Assembly (NCBI RefSeq): GCF_002873335.1
Contig: NZ_MCUW01000010.1
Coordinates: forward strand, 198,640-262,639
Length of the DNA: 64,000 bases
DNA from: Vibrio sp. 10N.286.49.B1
GTDB lineage: Bacteria > Pseudomonadota > Gammaproteobacteria > Enterobacterales > Vibrionaceae
Direction of reading: 5' to 3'
Shown here: in pieces, positions 1 through 8,622 of the stretch
Numbering within the stretch: position 1 is the first letter of the stretch
How the letters are laid out: the number at the start of each line of letters is the position of its first letter
Notes under the pieces: model-generated
Databases searched by the model: none
Told to the model about the DNA's origin: nothing
What the model saw: only the letters and a program-made list of their open reading frames with translations
Position numbers and translations under genes: made by a program

Positions 1-21
1 TGATACTGATACTGATACTGA
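1..21. repeat. TGATAC short tandem repeat at window edge
   Basis: Three and a half copies of the hexamer TGATAC open the window. The array may continue upstream of the window. It lies about 110 bp before the first gene; nothing else is seen in bases 1-128. Confidence 0.7.
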
Positions 22-128
22 ATGATTAATGTAAATAGTAATCACTAGAATAAAATGTCGCTATATTAATTCGTAAAATCGAATAATAGTAGTGTGCCTA
101 ATTGATAACATAATGATAGAGAAGAAAA

Positions 129-626
129 ATGAACGAAAATAAAGTCATCGCGATTGCACATTCACACAAAGATGCTGAGCATATTGTATCTACACTGGCA
201 GACCAAGGGTATATGATAGACAAAATGTCGATCATTGGTAAAAGCTACGAAACCCAAGAGCATGCCACCGGTTTTTATAACACGGGTGACCGAGTTAAAT
301 CTTGGGGAAAAACTGGCGCGCTTTGGGGTGGTATTTGGGGCGGATTAGTGGGCTCTGGTCTGTTTTTACTTCCTGGGGTTGGCGCTATCGTTGCGGCAGG
401 GCCTATCGTTGCCGCTATTGCTGGTGCGATTGAAGGTGCCGTGGTTACCGGTGGTATGACGGCTATTGGTGGTGCATTGGCAAGTATTGGTGTCCCTAAA
501 GACAGTATTATAAAGTACGAGACTGCAATCAAAACCGACAAATACCTTGTTGTCTTCGACGGTGACGAAAAAGAGCTTCAAACAGTGAAACAGTTTATTG
601 ATGAGCATGAGGGCAGTTCACTTTAA
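129..626 (+). CDS. Glycine-rich general-stress-type protein (DUF1269-like)
   Basis: A 165-residue protein. The N-terminal 50 residues look like a small alpha/beta domain. Residues about 60-120 are very rich in Gly, Ala, Ile and Val and can form a hydrophobic hairpin. A short charged alpha/beta tail ends the protein. This layout matches proteins annotated as general stress protein 17M-like or DUF1269; the molecular role is not known to me. The start follows GAGAAGAAAA a few bases upstream. No signal peptide is seen. It stands alone: the next gene is on the other strand. The family assignment is by overall look rather than a diagnostic motif. Confidence 0.6.
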   Translation: MNENKVIAIAHSHKDAEHIVSTLADQGYMIDKMSIIGKSYETQEHATGFYNTGDRVKSWGKTGALWGGIWGGLVGSGLFLLPGVGAIVAAGPIVAAIAGAIEGAVVTGGMTAIGGALASIGVPKDSIIKYETAIKTDKYLVVFDGDEKELQTVKQFIDEHEGSSL

Positions 627-777
627 TTTCTTGTTCAGGCACACGGAAGTGCTTCGTTTGCGTAAGTTGGAATGATTTTGCATCGCTATTTATATAGAAT
701 TTTTTCTTTAATTCTAATAACAAATGGTCGCTCTTTCGTGGGAAAAAAAACGACGCGCCCTTAATTCTTATATCGCT

Positions 778-1800
778 CTAGAGTCGACACAATAGCTGAT
801 TTCTTTTTTGTACAAGCCACACAATGACGACCACGAGCAGGCTCAAAACAACCCATATAAAGCCCATATCAAACGCTCGTTGTACAAACGGCTCAACGTT
901 GAATCCATTTGAATTGGTATAAAGTGTCAATGGAATCAGTGTGGCAGACAAAAAACTGATCTCAAAATTTGGGATGTCTTTATGTCTTAGCTCTTTATTA
1001 TACGAGTAATAAAATAGTGTACTTGTAGTGATCAGGAGCAATGCTGAAAACAAAGCGATATTGTTCGGATGACCCAGCAACAACATGTGAAAGACCATCG
1101 CTATCAAGCATCCTGTTATCTGTACTGGCAAGATGGAACGCACAACCACTCGCCCTTGTTTTATTGTTGAACGCAGCACAGCGTTTATGACGACCGACAA
1201 GCAAAATATGGCACTTTGAACATTAATGGTTAGAAACGTCATCAATGACGCCGCCACAATGAGAATGATGAAAATTTTGTGTAGCTCGGTAATATCCGAC
1301 ATCTCTACCGTGTCGTTTGATTTTGCAACATGACATTGATCTTTCTTAGGTGTTGGAAAAAGCTGAAAACAGAGCCAACTCAGTGGCAGCATAAACGTCG
1401 TAGCTTGGCAAACCACCATCAGTGAGTTCTCTATCACCATTCCGTTGGTCACGTTAATAAATCCATAGCAATAGAGAAAGATAGGTGAGGAAAAAGAAAC
1501 AATTTTACTTGGTGATTTGACGTACGATAACAACATCCAAAGAAAGACGCAGCTTAGCACTAGCGCAAAAAACTGGTTGTTATAAAACATCTCGGCAACA
1601 AACATACCTAATGAAATAGAAATGAGAAGCCTTGTTACAAATATGGTTATAACTCGAACATTAAAGTGTTGGCCCCCAATCATAGCGGGAGCAAGAAATA
1701 CAACAAGGACCACTTGTCCAATATGGAATATTTCTGCTAATACTATCGCTATTGTATAAAATAGACTGGTTCTTAAAATAGGATTAATGTTCATGACCAC
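778..1800 (-). CDS. DUF2955 inner-membrane protein, partner of HlyD
   Basis: An integral membrane protein of about 340 residues with roughly ten hydrophobic segments in two blocks (residues about 10-160 and 185-335) split by a hydrophilic loop near residue 150-180. That two-block layout and the N-terminal sequence match DUF2955, a relative of the FUSC/aromatic-acid efflux transporters. It sits 6 nt downstream of the HlyD-family gene, so the two are probably co-transcribed and form an inner-membrane pump plus periplasmic adaptor. The start may be GTG at 1800 or ATG at 1794; an AGGT lies just before the GTG. The substrate is unknown. No outer-membrane partner is adjacent. Confidence 0.75.
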   Translation of the reverse strand: MVMNINPILRTSLFYTIAIVLAEIFHIGQVVLVVFLAPAMIGGQHFNVRVITIFVTRLLISISLGMFVAEMFYNNQFFALVLSCVFLWMLLSYVKSPSKIVSFSSPIFLYCYGFINVTNGMVIENSLMVVCQATTFMLPLSWLCFQLFPTPKKDQCHVAKSNDTVEMSDITELHKIFIILIVAASLMTFLTINVQSAIFCLSVVINAVLRSTIKQGRVVVRSILPVQITGCLIAMVFHMLLLGHPNNIALFSALLLITTSTLFYYSYNKELRHKDIPNFEISFLSATLIPLTLYTNSNGFNVEPFVQRAFDMGFIWVVLSLLVVVIVWLVQKRNQLLCRL

Positions 1801-1806
1801 GCTTAC

Positions 1807-2868
1807 CTAGTAAATATATCTGAAGATTGAGATGAAATGCATCACGCAAGAGGTAAATGCGCTCCAAAATGGACTGTCTTCAGGCTGTATCATTACCGTT
1901 GATTTTGAACCAGAAACGAGGGTATCGGGAACATTATCAATTCGGATTGTTGTTCTAACTTGCTGACTTTGTCTGATCCAGCGATTGTCTCGCTGTACTA
2001 GTGCTTCGTAACCTATATTGTTGCTTGAACTTTGAGCAATCTGAACCGCACTGTCTCTTGATTCGATTTGACCGGAGAACACTTTGCCAGGTAACGCGTC
2101 AAAGACAACTAATACCGGTGCGTTGCTTAGCAGTGGTAACGCCTTTTCATTAAAGTTCGCAACGAGATCTGTGTTAGTACCAATCGTCATCGCAACTTGA
2201 GGTGCTTTTGTATCGATCGACTCCCCGATGTCGAGCTGTAAATTAGTCACCCAGCCATCGACAGGGGCATAGGTTACTGATTTTGCAATTTTACGGTCAG
2301 ATTTTTCCAGCAAGGCTTCAGCAAGCATTAATGTTCCGTTCTTGTCTCCTACTCCGAGTTTGATTTCCTTTGATGTCAGTTCTAGTTCCTTTGCTTCAAG
2401 TTCTCGTTGAGAGTCTAAATAAGCCATTCTAGAGTCGTCATATTTCTCCTGGCTAATGGTTCGATTGCGGTACAAGGTTTTATATCTTTCATAGTGTTTT
2501 TTGTTGTTATCGACTTCTTCTTTTTGTTTTTTGATCTGGGTTTTAGCAATCGCGATTTCAACTTCTAGGTTATCTAGATGCTGCTTGATGATGATCATGT
2601 TGGCCAAGGCGATATCTTTGTTTTCTACAAGTTCTTGCTTATCTATGCTAAAAATAGGTTCGCCTTTTTTGACAAAATGACCGTTTTTTATATAAACATT
2701 ATCGACAATACCTGCCACTTCGGCGGTGACCGACACCACTTCTTTTTGTAGGTAGGCATTCGTTGTAAAGGGCGCGTGAATGTCGCTTAATACCATACTG
2801 GCACCAAACATGAATAATATCGCTAATGTGGTTTTGCCAATGGTATTAGTAGCATTGCGTAAGTTCAT
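1807..2868 (-). CDS. HlyD-family periplasmic adaptor (membrane fusion protein)
   Basis: A 353-residue membrane fusion protein. An N-terminal membrane anchor at residues about 10-30 is followed by a biotinyl-lipoyl-like half (VTAEVAGIVDNVYIKNG), a long alpha-helical hairpin rich in Lys/Glu at about 75-185, the second lipoyl half (YAPVDGWVTNLQLDIGE) and a beta-barrel. These are the hallmarks of HlyD/EmrA-type adaptors that link an inner-membrane transporter to an outer-membrane channel. It is the first gene of a two-gene unit with the DUF2955 protein. About 300 bp upstream, up to the alginate lyase terminator, contain no gene. Confidence 0.85.
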   Translation of the reverse strand: MNLRNATNTIGKTTLAILFMFGASMVLSDIHAPFTTNAYLQKEVVSVTAEVAGIVDNVYIKNGHFVKKGEPIFSIDKQELVENKDIALANMIIIKQHLDNLEVEIAIAKTQIKKQKEEVDNNKKHYERYKTLYRNRTISQEKYDDSRMAYLDSQRELEAKELELTSKEIKLGVGDKNGTLMLAEALLEKSDRKIAKSVTYAPVDGWVTNLQLDIGESIDTKAPQVAMTIGTNTDLVANFNEKALPLLSNAPVLVVFDALPGKVFSGQIESRDSAVQIAQSSSNNIGYEALVQRDNRWIRQSQQVRTTIRIDNVPDTLVSGSKSTVMIQPEDSPFWSAFTSCVMHFISIFRYIY

Positions 2869-3118
2869 AACAGCCCTTTGTCTAACGTCGTTCTTATGTC
2901 ATAAATATAATCAGAGGTGATGTTGGTTCATCGCTTTTTATCAGGAGCGGTTCTTTAAATGTGCTCAAAGATTCTCAAGCCAGTTTCCTGTCGTCGCCAA
3001 CCACCCTCAAATTCGTTAGATTGAAGAGTACCGATGTTTGCGCTTTGCTTAAATATCTCAAGTTAATGAAGAGTTTTGCATGGAAGCAAGAATAGAAGTG
3101 AGTTTGTGTAGGGGATTT

Positions 3119-3148
3119 AAAAAAGCCTAGCGATGTTCGCTAGGCTTT
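3119..3148 (-). terminator. Intrinsic terminator of the alginate lyase gene
   Basis: A perfect 12-bp stem (AAAGCCTAGCGA with its complement) closes a 3-nt loop. On the minus strand it is followed by six T residues. It lies 16 bp past the alginate lyase stop. Confidence 0.9.
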
Positions 3149-3164
3149 GAAGCAGAAAAGGTGG

Positions 3165-4514
3165 TTAGTCGTGACTGTTGTCTAGTTTATAAAATGTCAC
3201 CTTGGCATAATCGTCATCGTTACTTGAATTATCTTGTAGATAAATGCCAGCTTTAAAGTACATGTAATTGTCAGCATCATCATAGCCACTGTTTGCCATG
3301 TTAACTTCTTTTGCCGCGATTTCAGCGCCATTTTTACTCAATACCACAATCAACTTATCGCCCTCAACCGTAATGGAATAACTGAACGTTTCATCCAATG
3401 CAATCCCTGAACTTGGGTTAGAGGTGCTATCTAAATTACCACTGCTATCGACCATATTACCGAGTAGGTTGTACCAAGTTTCATCCCCGCCACTTGCCTT
3501 AGAAGTCTCATGAGCAAAATAGACGGCTCCGTTGGAGTTACCCGGAAGCTTGTGATAATACAAGCGGATAGGTTCGTTTTTCTCTGCGTGGATTTGTCCC
3601 ACCACAATACGACCGACCTGCTCTTCATTTGATGACGTTGTTGTCACATGGTTGATGGCAAGTGTGGCATTCATTTGGCCATCAATACCTCCCCATCCGC
3701 TTTGGTCACCCGTTGGGATAGATGAGAATGCCCAATTGTTTTCTTTGCCTGACGTCGATTTTGATGTGTCTCCACGACGAAGCATTTCACGTAATTCTGT
3801 ACGGACATATTTAGTACCACTTGATGTAGTCACGCCTTTCACTGGGGTATAGAACACCATGCCGCCATCGCTACCAGTATAAAAGAACTCATCTTCATAG
3901 CGGTCATCAAGCGCGTTTTCTTTTACGGATGTTGCATAGCCGTCACCTTCATCGATAGGGATGCTTAAATACCAGTCAAGTAGGTCAAAATTTTCAGAGG
4001 GTGCGACGTTAGGGTCTAGGTTGGTATTCTCTGAGCTCGAGTTACCAAATATTGCTACTTCCTTAATATTGGTCCAAGTACTGCCTGCGGTATTCTCGAA
4101 TATTTTGATACGAACCCAGCGGGCAGAAATATCGGTAATATCGTAGTTTTCGTAGTAAGTCGAAGTGCCGCTGCTGCTGCCCGAATAGACTTTGTCCCAG
4201 GTGCTTGAACTCTCGTCTGCAAGTGTTCTGATTTCGAATCGATAAGACTGGGTATCACCCTTGCCCCATGCGATATCGAGATCTTCTACTTTTTGCACCG
4301 ATCCCAGATCCAACACGAGGTTGACGACACCTTCTGCCGCCCATCGTGACGACCAATCAGTGCTGCCATCGATCGCGTTCGATGCCGGATAACTATTATG
4401 AGCGCCGCCCCAATCAGAAGCGCTTTCGATGAGCAAAGGAGCGGCGGTGGATCCTGTGGATACTAAAGCAGTAAGTAGCAGTGATGGCGTTAATTTATGC
4501 AGCTTAAAAATCAT
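3165..4514 (-). CDS. Secreted alginate lyase, PL7 with N-terminal CBM32
   Basis: 449 residues. A Sec signal peptide spans about 1-25 (cleavage near STAA). Residues about 27-158 form an F5/8 type C (CBM32) carbohydrate-binding module. After a short linker, about 175-447 form the alginate lyase 2 (PL7) jelly roll. The three PL7 signatures are all present: RTELREML (238-245), QIH (307-309) and YFKAGIYLQ (419-427). In this family the Arg, Gln, His and Tyr of these motifs bind and cleave alginate by beta-elimination. The Ile in QIH is associated with activity on guluronate-containing blocks, which is an inference here. No other alginate gene is adjacent, so it seems to act as a lone exoenzyme. Confidence 0.93.
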   Translation of the reverse strand: MIFKLHKLTPSLLLTALVSTGSTAAPLLIESASDWGGAHNSYPASNAIDGSTDWSSRWAAEGVVNLVLDLGSVQKVEDLDIAWGKGDTQSYRFEIRTLADESSSTWDKVYSGSSSGTSTYYENYDITDISARWVRIKIFENTAGSTWTNIKEVAIFGNSSSENTNLDPNVAPSENFDLLDWYLSIPIDEGDGYATSVKENALDDRYEDEFFYTGSDGGMVFYTPVKGVTTSSGTKYVRTELREMLRRGDTSKSTSGKENNWAFSSIPTGDQSGWGGIDGQMNATLAINHVTTTSSNEEQVGRIVVGQIHAEKNEPIRLYYHKLPGNSNGAVYFAHETSKASGGDETWYNLLGNMVDSSGNLDSTSNPSSGIALDETFSYSITVEGDKLIVVLSKNGAEIAAKEVNMANSGYDDADNYMYFKAGIYLQDNSSNDDDYAKVTFYKLDNSHD

Positions 4515-4901
4515 ACAAAACCTTCCTGGTTTTTGTTATAGACATTGGCGTTTCAAAGCTAATCGATTACATTTTAACTTCACAAACCCAGAATAAAATA
4601 ATCATTTTCTGGTAAAACTTGAATGTAACTTACTAGCGAATATGAATTTTTCTATCGTACGTATCATAAGGTTCAGATAAATACTAAAATTAGCGTAGCA
4701 TATATCATTTTGGTGGCGAGGTTGCTTGTGTCACATATTTGCATTCAAATAATACAAATGTTGAATATTTGTTAACTCATCACACCTTGTTATGTCTTAT
4801 TAAATTTGTTTTCATGAAAATTGAGGGGTTGATGGAAATAGCGGTTCTTCCAGAATGGTTAGCGATTCTATTGGCTTGATAATCTTAACGTCAGTGGTGC
4901 T

Positions 4902-4930
4902 TTGATTGTTCAGAATTACTGAATAATCAA
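4902..4930. promoter_or_regulatory. 12-bp inverted repeat upstream of the alkene reductase
   Basis: TTGATTGTTCAG and CTGAATAATCAA are inverted repeats (11 of 12 match) around a 5-nt spacer, about 120 bp before the reductase start. The size and symmetry fit a dimeric repressor site. The 534-bp gap between 4514 and 5049 holds no gene and serves both divergent promoters. Confidence 0.4.
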
Positions 4931-5048
4931 TTTCGTTTTTAAGTCATTATCAACTGAAACAAAACAAATATACTGAACCCTCTAGCCATCAGTGTGATTA
5001 AAACGTGGCTTAAAACATCGATGAACTATGTGCCGTTCGAGGATTATG

Positions 5049-6140
5049 ATGAGTAAATTATTTGAAAAAACAGAATTAAAAACGTTAGACCTAAACAACC
5101 GTGTTGTTATGGCACCAATGACTCGCGCTCGATCCAGTCAACCCGGTAATATTCCAAACGAAATGATGGCTACTTACTACACACAGCGAGCCTCGGCTGG
5201 TCTTATTATCTCTGAAGCAACTCAGATTTCAGATGATTCGCAGGGCTATTCATTTACGCCTGGTGTTTATACGGATCAACAGGTTAAAGGTTGGCAAATG
5301 GTGACGAAATCAGTCCATGACGCGGGGGCGGCCATGTTTTGTCAGCTATGGCATGTGGGCCGAGTGTCTCATCCGATTTTCCAAAAAGGCCAGTTGCCTA
5401 TTGCGCCTTCAGCGCTTGCGCCTGTGGATACCCAAGTTTGGATTTCTGACGAGCACGGCAACGGCGATATGGTGGATTGTGTGTCACCGCGAGAGATGAC
5501 GCAGGCTGATATTGATCGCGTGATTGGTGATTTTGCTAATGCGGCAAAAAGAGCGGTTGAAGCGGGTTTTGATGGAGTGGAAATACACGGTGGCAATGGT
5601 TATTTAATCGACCAATTTTTGCGAACCAATTCTAACAAGCGAACCGACAACTACGGTGGTTCTCGTATGAATCGCGTAAGGTTTCTTATTGAAGTTGTTG
5701 ATGCTGTTATTGATGTCATTGGTGCCGACAAGGTTGGTGTTCGTCTTGCGCCATTCATTACATTCAAAGATATGGATTGCCCTGATATCGTCCCGACAAT
5801 TCTCGAGGCGTCAACACAGCTGCAAAATCGAGATATTGCCTACCTGCATTTGTCGGAAGCCGATTGGGATGATGCCCCGATTATCCCTGAGCAATTCCGA
5901 GTTGAACTGCGTGAACGTTTTAGCAATACGATTATTGTTGCTGGGGGTTATACCACCTTAAGTGCGGAAGATGTATTAAACAAAGGGTACGCCGATTTGG
6001 TCGCGTTTGGTCGCCCATTCGTCGCTAACCCAGATTTAGTGTTGCGCCTGAAAAATAAAAATGAGCTCGCTCAATTAGATGGCGCGACGTTGTTTGGTGG
6101 TAACGATATCGGTTATACCGATTATCCCATCGCGCGGTAG
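5049..6140 (+). CDS. Alkene reductase, old yellow enzyme family (NemA-like)
   Basis: An FMN-dependent TIM-barrel oxidoreductase of about 364 residues. Seen: the N-terminal MAPMTRARS stretch, HVGRVSHP, the substrate-anion-binding His/Asn pair in GVEIHGGNGYLIDQFLR, NYGGS, and the C-terminal FMN phosphate-binding part ending in AFGRPFVANPDL. Family members reduce C=C bonds of enones, nitroalkenes and nitrate esters with NADPH. Two adjacent ATGs exist (5046 and 5049); GAGGA at 5039 favours 5049. It is a single gene. A 12-bp inverted repeat upstream may be its operator. The natural substrate cannot be read from sequence. Confidence 0.9.
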   Translation: MSKLFEKTELKTLDLNNRVVMAPMTRARSSQPGNIPNEMMATYYTQRASAGLIISEATQISDDSQGYSFTPGVYTDQQVKGWQMVTKSVHDAGAAMFCQLWHVGRVSHPIFQKGQLPIAPSALAPVDTQVWISDEHGNGDMVDCVSPREMTQADIDRVIGDFANAAKRAVEAGFDGVEIHGGNGYLIDQFLRTNSNKRTDNYGGSRMNRVRFLIEVVDAVIDVIGADKVGVRLAPFITFKDMDCPDIVPTILEASTQLQNRDIAYLHLSEADWDDAPIIPEQFRVELRERFSNTIIVAGGYTTLSAEDVLNKGYADLVAFGRPFVANPDLVLRLKNKNELAQLDGATLFGGNDIGYTDYPIAR

Positions 6141-6354
6141 CTTCATCGAACATTGATTTCCTAGGCCAGTTTTGAGTGATTCGCTGCTCTTGACTGGCCA
6201 AATTGCCTTCGCAGACCCTCCAATTTCTATTTGAACTAATCGCGTGGGCGGTGACTTCCTCCGGTCTTGTATCTGCCTTTGTGCTCAGTTTCTCTTCTTT
6301 TACTCGCAACCGTACTCAATCCCTCTTTGATTAAAGTGATGTGCTACTGATAAT

Positions 6355-6403
6355 AATATAGTTGACAATATCAACGACTGGCAATATAGTTGCTTTTATC
6401 AAC
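6355..6403. promoter_or_regulatory. Tandem 21-bp operator-like repeats
   Basis: Two copies of AATATAGTTG-N5-ATCAAC start at 6355 and 6383 (28-bp period). Each contains the dyad GTTG-N7-CAAC. They end about 17 bp before the ribosome binding site of the DUF2798 gene, so a repressor bound here would block its promoter. No regulator gene is adjacent. The rest of the 291-bp gap after the reductase shows nothing clear. Confidence 0.6.
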
Positions 6404-6431
6404 CTTATTACTCATCCCTTGGAGGGAAATA

Positions 6432-6929
6432 ATGAATACGAATACAGTTGATCACTCAGATATTTCAATGTTGAGCCCCGCGAAAACACCGCTCGGTTAT
6501 AAGGTTGTTGTGGTAATAGGGATGATGATGTTGATGGGAGGGTCACTGACAGGAGTCATGACCTACGTCAACGTCGGTTACTCGGATGCTTTCGTTTCCG
6601 ATTGGCTTCGCTCATTTCTTACCGTTGCAGTAACGGTAATGCCGGCCGGAATGTTCCTTATGGGGGTCATGACTAAGCTATTCGAGCACCTAATGCCGGA
6701 TTCTAATGAGAAAAAGAGGAATCTTGCTATTGGCATGAGCATGGCGGTCGTCATGGAATCCTTAATGGCATTTACCACCGCACTCAACAATATTGGTTTT
6801 TCAGATCCCTCGGCGTTTTTATCGGCTTGGTTTAATGGATTAGTGGCAGCATTGCCTGTCGCACTGGTACTAATGACGGTGATATCAATTACGGTGAAGC
6901 CGAAACTTGAACGATTTTTGAAGAGCTAG
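6432..6929 (+). CDS. Membrane protein with two DUF2798 repeats
   Basis: A 165-residue membrane protein with four hydrophobic segments arranged as two copies of the same unit: a helix, a short loop containing YSDAF or FSDPS, then a second helix. This is the DUF2798 pattern, seen twice. The function of the family is unknown to me. The start is set by GGAGGG at 6421, 7 bases before the ATG; an upstream in-frame start lies in the operator region and is unlikely. The tandem operator-like repeats just upstream suggest inducible expression. A DUF3861 gene follows 57 bp downstream and may share the transcript. Confidence 0.75.
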   Translation: MNTNTVDHSDISMLSPAKTPLGYKVVVVIGMMMLMGGSLTGVMTYVNVGYSDAFVSDWLRSFLTVAVTVMPAGMFLMGVMTKLFEHLMPDSNEKKRNLAIGMSMAVVMESLMAFTTALNNIGFSDPSAFLSAWFNGLVAALPVALVLMTVISITVKPKLERFLKS

Positions 6930-6986
6930 CGCGTGGCTAGCCTCCAAATAACGAGTATGTATAAATAATGTAAGAAACAGAAGGTA

Positions 6987-7307
6987 ATGAATATGATGAT
7001 TAAAACAAAAAAAGAGACATGCTACCGCGTAACTATTGAAGAAGTGACTGCCGATCAAGAGGTTGGAAAAACACTGCAGTTTGAATTTGAAGATAGAGAA
7101 GACGTATTTAATGTGGTTGACAAACTAAAGCAGGGTAGTGGACTTGATGACGCCACCGCCACCAAAATGGGTGTCGCATTACGCCTATTAGGGCCGGTAA
7201 TGATGATTAATCGCAAGCATCCTTTGTTCGCTGACTTTATGCCGCACTTTAAGACGTTTATGCAAAACCTGAAGAGTACAGTGAAGGCTGCAGTAAAAGA
7301 TAAGTAA
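6987..7307 (+). CDS. DUF3861 domain protein
   Basis: A soluble protein of about 106 residues with a beta-rich N-terminal half (CYRVTIEEV...LQFEFEDRED) and a helical C-terminal half containing MGVALRLLGPVMM. This matches DUF3861, whose function is unknown to me. ATG codons at 6987 and 6993 are both possible; AAGG lies just upstream. It follows the DUF2798 gene by 57 bp and is closed by a strong terminator, so the two probably form a small unit. Confidence 0.7.
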   Translation: MNMMIKTKKETCYRVTIEEVTADQEVGKTLQFEFEDREDVFNVVDKLKQGSGLDDATATKMGVALRLLGPVMMINRKHPLFADFMPHFKTFMQNLKSTVKAAVKDK

Positions 7308-7345
7308 CCGTTTTAAGCGGGATTCTTTGTGAGTCGTCATTGCTT

Positions 7346-7380
7346 AATGAGAGCCAAAATGTCACTTTGGCTCTCATTTT
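7346..7380 (+). terminator. Strong intrinsic terminator
   Basis: A perfect 13-bp stem (AATGAGAGCCAAA and its complement) with a 7-nt loop is followed by T residues. It ends the DUF2798-DUF3861 unit and may also act for the convergent NnrU gene. Confidence 0.9.
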
Positions 7381-7416
7381 AACTGTAATAAAAGTGATAT
7401 TTTTAGATAAAACCCG

Positions 7417-7986
7417 CTAGCCGATCAATGGCATACCAATCAATTTCCCATGTAAAAACATCACAAAGCTGACAGTAAGCGCGATACCAATAATGACCGC
7501 AATGACATCGTTAAATCCAGACTCCGGTAAGCTTGGAATCGCCCTCTTTTCTCTTTTCTTCATTGAGATGATATCAAGTACTGCCCAGATCAAAAAAGAA
7601 CTAAAGAGAATGACATCGGCGAGCGTTCCGTTCACAAGCAGGTGACAGATAGCCCAAATTTTTACGGCAAGAAGTTGAGGATGCTTGGTAATGCGACCAA
7701 TTCTTCCAGGGAAGTAAGGGGCAACAAATAGCACCATAGCAAATAGCATTCCCAAGTAGGTAATATGACGCAGCCAATAAGGGGAAGAGTATAAAATCAC
7801 AGGGTCAAAACGAAGGGCCGCATATCCTTTGGCGATTAAGATAATACCGACAATGGATACGATTGAATAGAAGCCTTTCCACATTAGCGTGTTTTTGGCG
7901 GCAAGCCGATCGCGCGAGTCTTGTGCAAAGATTGAAATGGAGTGGATTCCAAGGAACAGGATTAATCCAATGATTAATAAGGCCAT
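7417..7986 (-). CDS. NnrU-family membrane protein
   Basis: A 189-residue protein with about six hydrophobic segments. The motif run WLRHITYLGM...GRIGRITKHPQLLAVKIWAICHLLVNG matches the NnrU family, which is related to methyltransferase-like NnrU and isoprenylcysteine carboxyl methyltransferase membrane proteins. In some bacteria nnrU is needed for nitrite/nitric-oxide metabolism; no denitrification gene is near here, so that role is not supported by context. ATG at 7986 with AAAGGAT upstream is chosen over a TTG two codons earlier. Confidence 0.8.
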   Translation of the reverse strand: MALLIIGLILFLGIHSISIFAQDSRDRLAAKNTLMWKGFYSIVSIVGIILIAKGYAALRFDPVILYSSPYWLRHITYLGMLFAMVLFVAPYFPGRIGRITKHPQLLAVKIWAICHLLVNGTLADVILFSSFLIWAVLDIISMKKREKRAIPSLPESGFNDVIAVIIGIALTVSFVMFLHGKLIGMPLIG

Positions 7987-8162
7987 GACCAATATCCTTT
8001 TGTTGGTTTAAAACGTTTGTTGAGAGTTTGCGATGTCTGGGTTGGTTGGCGTTGCTGGCATTAGTGTAGTACTTAATGATTCGCAAAACTTGTTTGAATG
8101 GCGAAAAGTCGTCATGGTGCTTGCCAGTTATTTTTTTGTGGTCGTGATTGCAGAAGCCTTGG

Positions 8163-8455
8163 TTAGTAAAAGTCACTCACGTAACCCGCATTTTGGTGAA
8201 TCTGATCGATAGAAACCCCTTTGTTTTCCAAAAATTGGCGTACGACGTTTCTTTCTGAGTAGTCACCGTACCAAGCGTCAATGTGAATGCGACTAGCAGC
8301 AGTATGCGCGCCCAGACATGAATACATTGTAGAGCCACGTGGATGATTTTCGGAGCCATTGATTCACGGCTTTTGCCAATCTCAATGGCGATTTCACATA
8401 AGCGATATGATTGATCCAACGTTAACGTAAGCCCTGGATAATCGGCAACGGTCAC
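8163..8455 (-). pseudogene. Small frameshifted gene, family not recognised
   Basis: Two protein-like stretches on the minus strand lie in different frames. The upstream one starts at GTG 8455 and reads VADYPGLTLTLDQSYRLCE and onward for about 35 residues. The second, from about 8352 to the stop at 8163, reads GAHTAASRIHIDAWYGDYSE and ends in AGYVSDFY. A single indel near 8350 would join them into one protein of about 95 residues. The composition of both stretches looks like real protein. I do not recognise the family. No convincing Shine-Dalgarno is seen. The rest of the 630-bp gap between NnrU and the PTS gene holds only the terminator. Confidence 0.4.
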
Positions 8456-8570
8456 TTCTGTTTGGTTTTAAAGGGTGGGTTGGTGCTGGAAGGTGTGTTC
8501 TAGACGCGAGAGGACTAGATAATACGTATTAGCTCGCCCTATTTCGATAGGGTTACAGAGGGATGGTTTA

Positions 8571-8607
8571 TAATAAAAGCGCCCGTCGATGACGAGCGCT
8601 TTTATTA
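8571..8607. terminator. Intrinsic terminator after the PTS gene
   Basis: A perfect 12-bp stem TAATAAAAGCGC with its complement around a 13-nt loop. It lies 16 bp past the PTS stop and has T-rich flanks on both strands, so it can work in both directions. Confidence 0.88.
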
Positions 8608-8622
8608 TTAGGCTTTAATTGG

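Noticed and set aside
7805..8176. 123-residue minus-strand frame overlapping NnrU
   Set aside because: It overlaps a well-supported NnrU gene in another frame and has low-quality composition.
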